The translations under genes were made by a program, and so were the position numbers. The notes beneath the pieces are model-generated. The model was not told where the DNA came from. It did not search any database and saw only the letters and a list, made by a program, of their open reading frames with translations. From Bolinopsis microptera (taxonomy: Eukaryota > Ctenophora > Tentaculata > Lobata > Bolinopsidae), in the NCBI RefSeq assembly GCF_026151205.1, contig NC_087076.1, positions 9,960,902 through 10,020,901 on the forward strand: a stretch of DNA of 60,000 nt. The letters run 5' to 3'. Position 1 is the first letter of the stretch, and each line of letters opens with the position of its first letter. Below are positions 58,185 to 60,000 of the stretch, piece by piece.

Positions 58185-58640
58185 CTGTCATCAAAATCAA
58201 GCTGTCGTCTGGAAGCAGAATAACATGTATTAACTACCATCTGCGACAAGAACTTGCTGTAGTAACCATGGTAACATTAGACAATTTATTTAATCTTGAT
58301 CGTTCCATGGCTCATCAATTCAATTCAACAAGTTTATAGAATAAGAAACGTGAATTTGCTTCCTGTTCCGGGCTCCATTCTACTTGTAGAACATGCTTCC
58401 CCAACTGTCACGTGACGTCAATGTTATTCCAAGTACTTGAGTGGTTCTGCAAAAGTTTCATCAGAAAGAAAAGTAGCGTTTTTTGAAGATCTCGCACAAC
58501 TACAAGAGATTGGGTCTCCGGCCGCTTTTCTACCGTTTTTGGTCGACGTTTAAATTGTCGATGAGTTTAGAAATACAATTTTTGCCAGTACTTTACAGGA
58601 CTCACACCCACCATTCTAACAATATAGGTAACATAAGAAC
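57066..58640. other. No supported gene; poly-C tract
   Basis: AT-rich sequence with short ATGTTATA repeats near 57605-57635, AGTTAGTTACAGTTAG repeats near 58085-58125 and a C run of about 30 at 58152-58182. This may be the last intron or 3' flank of the gene ending its visible part at 56822. Confidence 0.4.
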
Positions 58641-58649
58641 TTAATACTG

Positions 58650-58780
58650 ATGACTGACCCTCTACACCACACTATCCCCATAATAAATACTGCTCCCCAC
58701 TCTGACCACAACACTATCATGTTACCGATATTTAACCCAGCCTCCCCCTACACAATGCAGCTGCAGCTTGTAACCTGTAC
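58650..58780 (+). mobile_element. Scrap of a non-LTR retrotransposon endonuclease
   Basis: The frame contains PIINTAPHSDHNTIMLP, the C-terminal APHSDH-type motif of AP-like endonucleases in non-LTR elements. Only about 45 codons precede the trinucleotide array. There is no reverse transcriptase nearby. Confidence 0.5.
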
Positions 58781-58794
58781 TATAAAAACCGATT

Positions 58795-59020
58795 ATGTTG
58801 TTAATGTTGTTAATGTTGTTAGTGTTGTTAATGTTGTTAATGTTGTTGGTGTTGTTGATGTTGTTGATGTTGTTGATGTTGTTAATGTTGTTAATGTTGT
58901 TGATGTTGTTGATGTTGTTGATGTTGTTGATGTTGTTGATGTTGTTGATGTTGTTGATGTTGTTGATGTTGTTAATGTTGTTGATATTGTTGATGTTGTT
59001 GATGTTGTTGATAGTTGTTA
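58795..59020. repeat. (GTTGTTGAT)n / (GTTGTTAAT)n array
   Basis: About 25 nine-base units, with GAT, AAT, AGT and GGT variants, run uninterrupted. All six-frame peptides across it (Leu-Met, Asn-Ile and Val-Asp repeats) are artefacts. Confidence 0.95.
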
Positions 59021-60000
59021 AAGTGCAGCGTTGGCGAGAGTGTAAACTAGGTTTTTCGTACTCAGACATTATATCAGCATATTAGGGGTATATAATGTAT
59101 GTGTTGTGTGTCTAATAGTAGCTATAGCTTCAACTTTGTTTGCGTGGAGGTGTTGGTTTAGTGCATTTTCAGTATTTTTAGCTGGTTTACTCTTGTTGTT
59201 ACTTAATTAATATTTTCAAGAACTTTGACATTTTATTGAGTATTTAGGCTGTCCAGTCTGAAAATTCAGCGATGGTTACAAGTCAGTCTGGTCGGAATTT
59301 CCCTCAGGGCTTCAGCTGCATCAAATACTTAAATGCGTAATCATAAAATAGTATGTTAATATCTGTAAACATTCTCACGTAACAGCTAAAAATACTATCA
59401 TATCCTCGAGATAGGTTTTCAAGAATGCATCTGGCTTCCAGCCAGTGAGCCAGGGCCACTATTCTGTAAAACACAATCTATTCTTATGAATACGATGCCA
59501 TAGATCCATTGAAGTACTAATCGTTCTGTTTAATATGGACAGGCGGATTCTAAAGTTACTGCCGCAGTGTCTGAACGAAATAAGCAACTCGGGGCTGCTT
59601 AATATTCTGCAGTTCCTCCGCAGACAAATGTCACTAATTTGTCTCATTTCAACAAGTACTTAAACTAAATATTCAATATTTGTAGCTTGGTATGTTCAGC
59701 TAGTGCGAGCTGTATAATACATATACTATACTGTCTGAGTAGTTACAGGTAATTGGTAAAGACTGCTAGATCACCGAAATTTGACCCGCATTTTCAGATT
59801 CCACGAATTTTTCTTCAGCAGCGTTTTTGTCGATGAGTAAAGTAATCTGTAGTAGCTGTGAGTTACTTCTAGTAGCTGTACACCTGAGTTATCAGGGCCG
59901 TATTAGATAATTTGGTGAATTGTGCTGGCTTCTCCAAGAATTGAGACTCTTTCATTTTGTCATCGAAATACTCCAGCTTTTCTAGCAGTGTCGTAACGGT
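59021..60000. other. No confident gene to the window end
   Basis: A plus-strand frame from ATG 59536 (RRILKLLPQCLNEISNSGLL) looks helical and could be a short first exon, but no splice donor or domain supports it. Confidence 0.35.

Noticed and set aside
58650-59085. Val-Asp/Leu-Met/Asn-Ile repeat proteins
   Set aside because: Artefacts of the nine-base GTT array; only the first ~45 codons resemble an endonuclease scrap.

Overview
The window is eukaryotic and almost certainly from an invertebrate animal. The evidence is GT-AG introns with consistent phases, an astacin with a metazoan prodomain, rhodopsin-class GPCRs, an extended Tudor domain, two glycine N-methyltransferase genes, non-LTR retrotransposon and Crypton-type remains, many short terminal-inverted-repeat (TIR) elements and abundant microsatellites. 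Base composition is AT-rich. The phylum cannot be fixed from the sequence alone; the repeat load and gene mix would suit a cnidarian or a similar invertebrate, but this is a weak inference.

Layout. 1-5.1 kb: the end of an unknown exon, a composite inverted repeat, a complete intronless astacin (minus strand) and a (TCAGGG)n array. 5.1-36.8 kb: one large plus-strand gene. I could assemble 17 exons with every junction in phase, giving 974 visible residues: a MIF4G-like helical domain, a helical middle, a complete extended Tudor domain, a low-complexity linker and a coiled, helix-rich C-terminus. Its long introns hold nested, mostly antisense loci. The first (6.2-17.4 kb) contains a frameshifted GPCR, a degraded LINE, a 1.3-kb near-perfect palindrome and a complete five-exon GPCR. 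The second (20.0-26.5 kb) contains a G-run TIR element with its own reading frame, LINE and Crypton-like remains and an SGNH-fold ORF. The third (28.3-35.7 kb) contains an AlkB-SGNH fusion ORF, a secreted-protein gene broken by a hAT-type MITE, and a TPR-like gene with an 800-bp G-run element.

36.8-60 kb: a gene-poor stretch with palindromes; two tandem intronless GNMT genes with a triplicated upstream region; a 12-exon type I membrane-protein gene (45.1-49.1 kb) whose last exon has two possible acceptors, predicting anchored versus soluble forms; TIR elements; and a partial plus-strand gene (52.2-56.8 kb) with minisatellites directly beside its splice sites. The end is repeat-rich, with a LINE endonuclease scrap and a GTT-type array.

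The most novel items are the MIF4G plus extended-Tudor gene, the AlkB-SGNH fusion, the tandemly copied splice donor at 19.75-19.97 kb, the 1.3-kb palindrome and the alternative-acceptor anchor switch. All exon models are read by eye from splice consensus and phase, with no transcript support.
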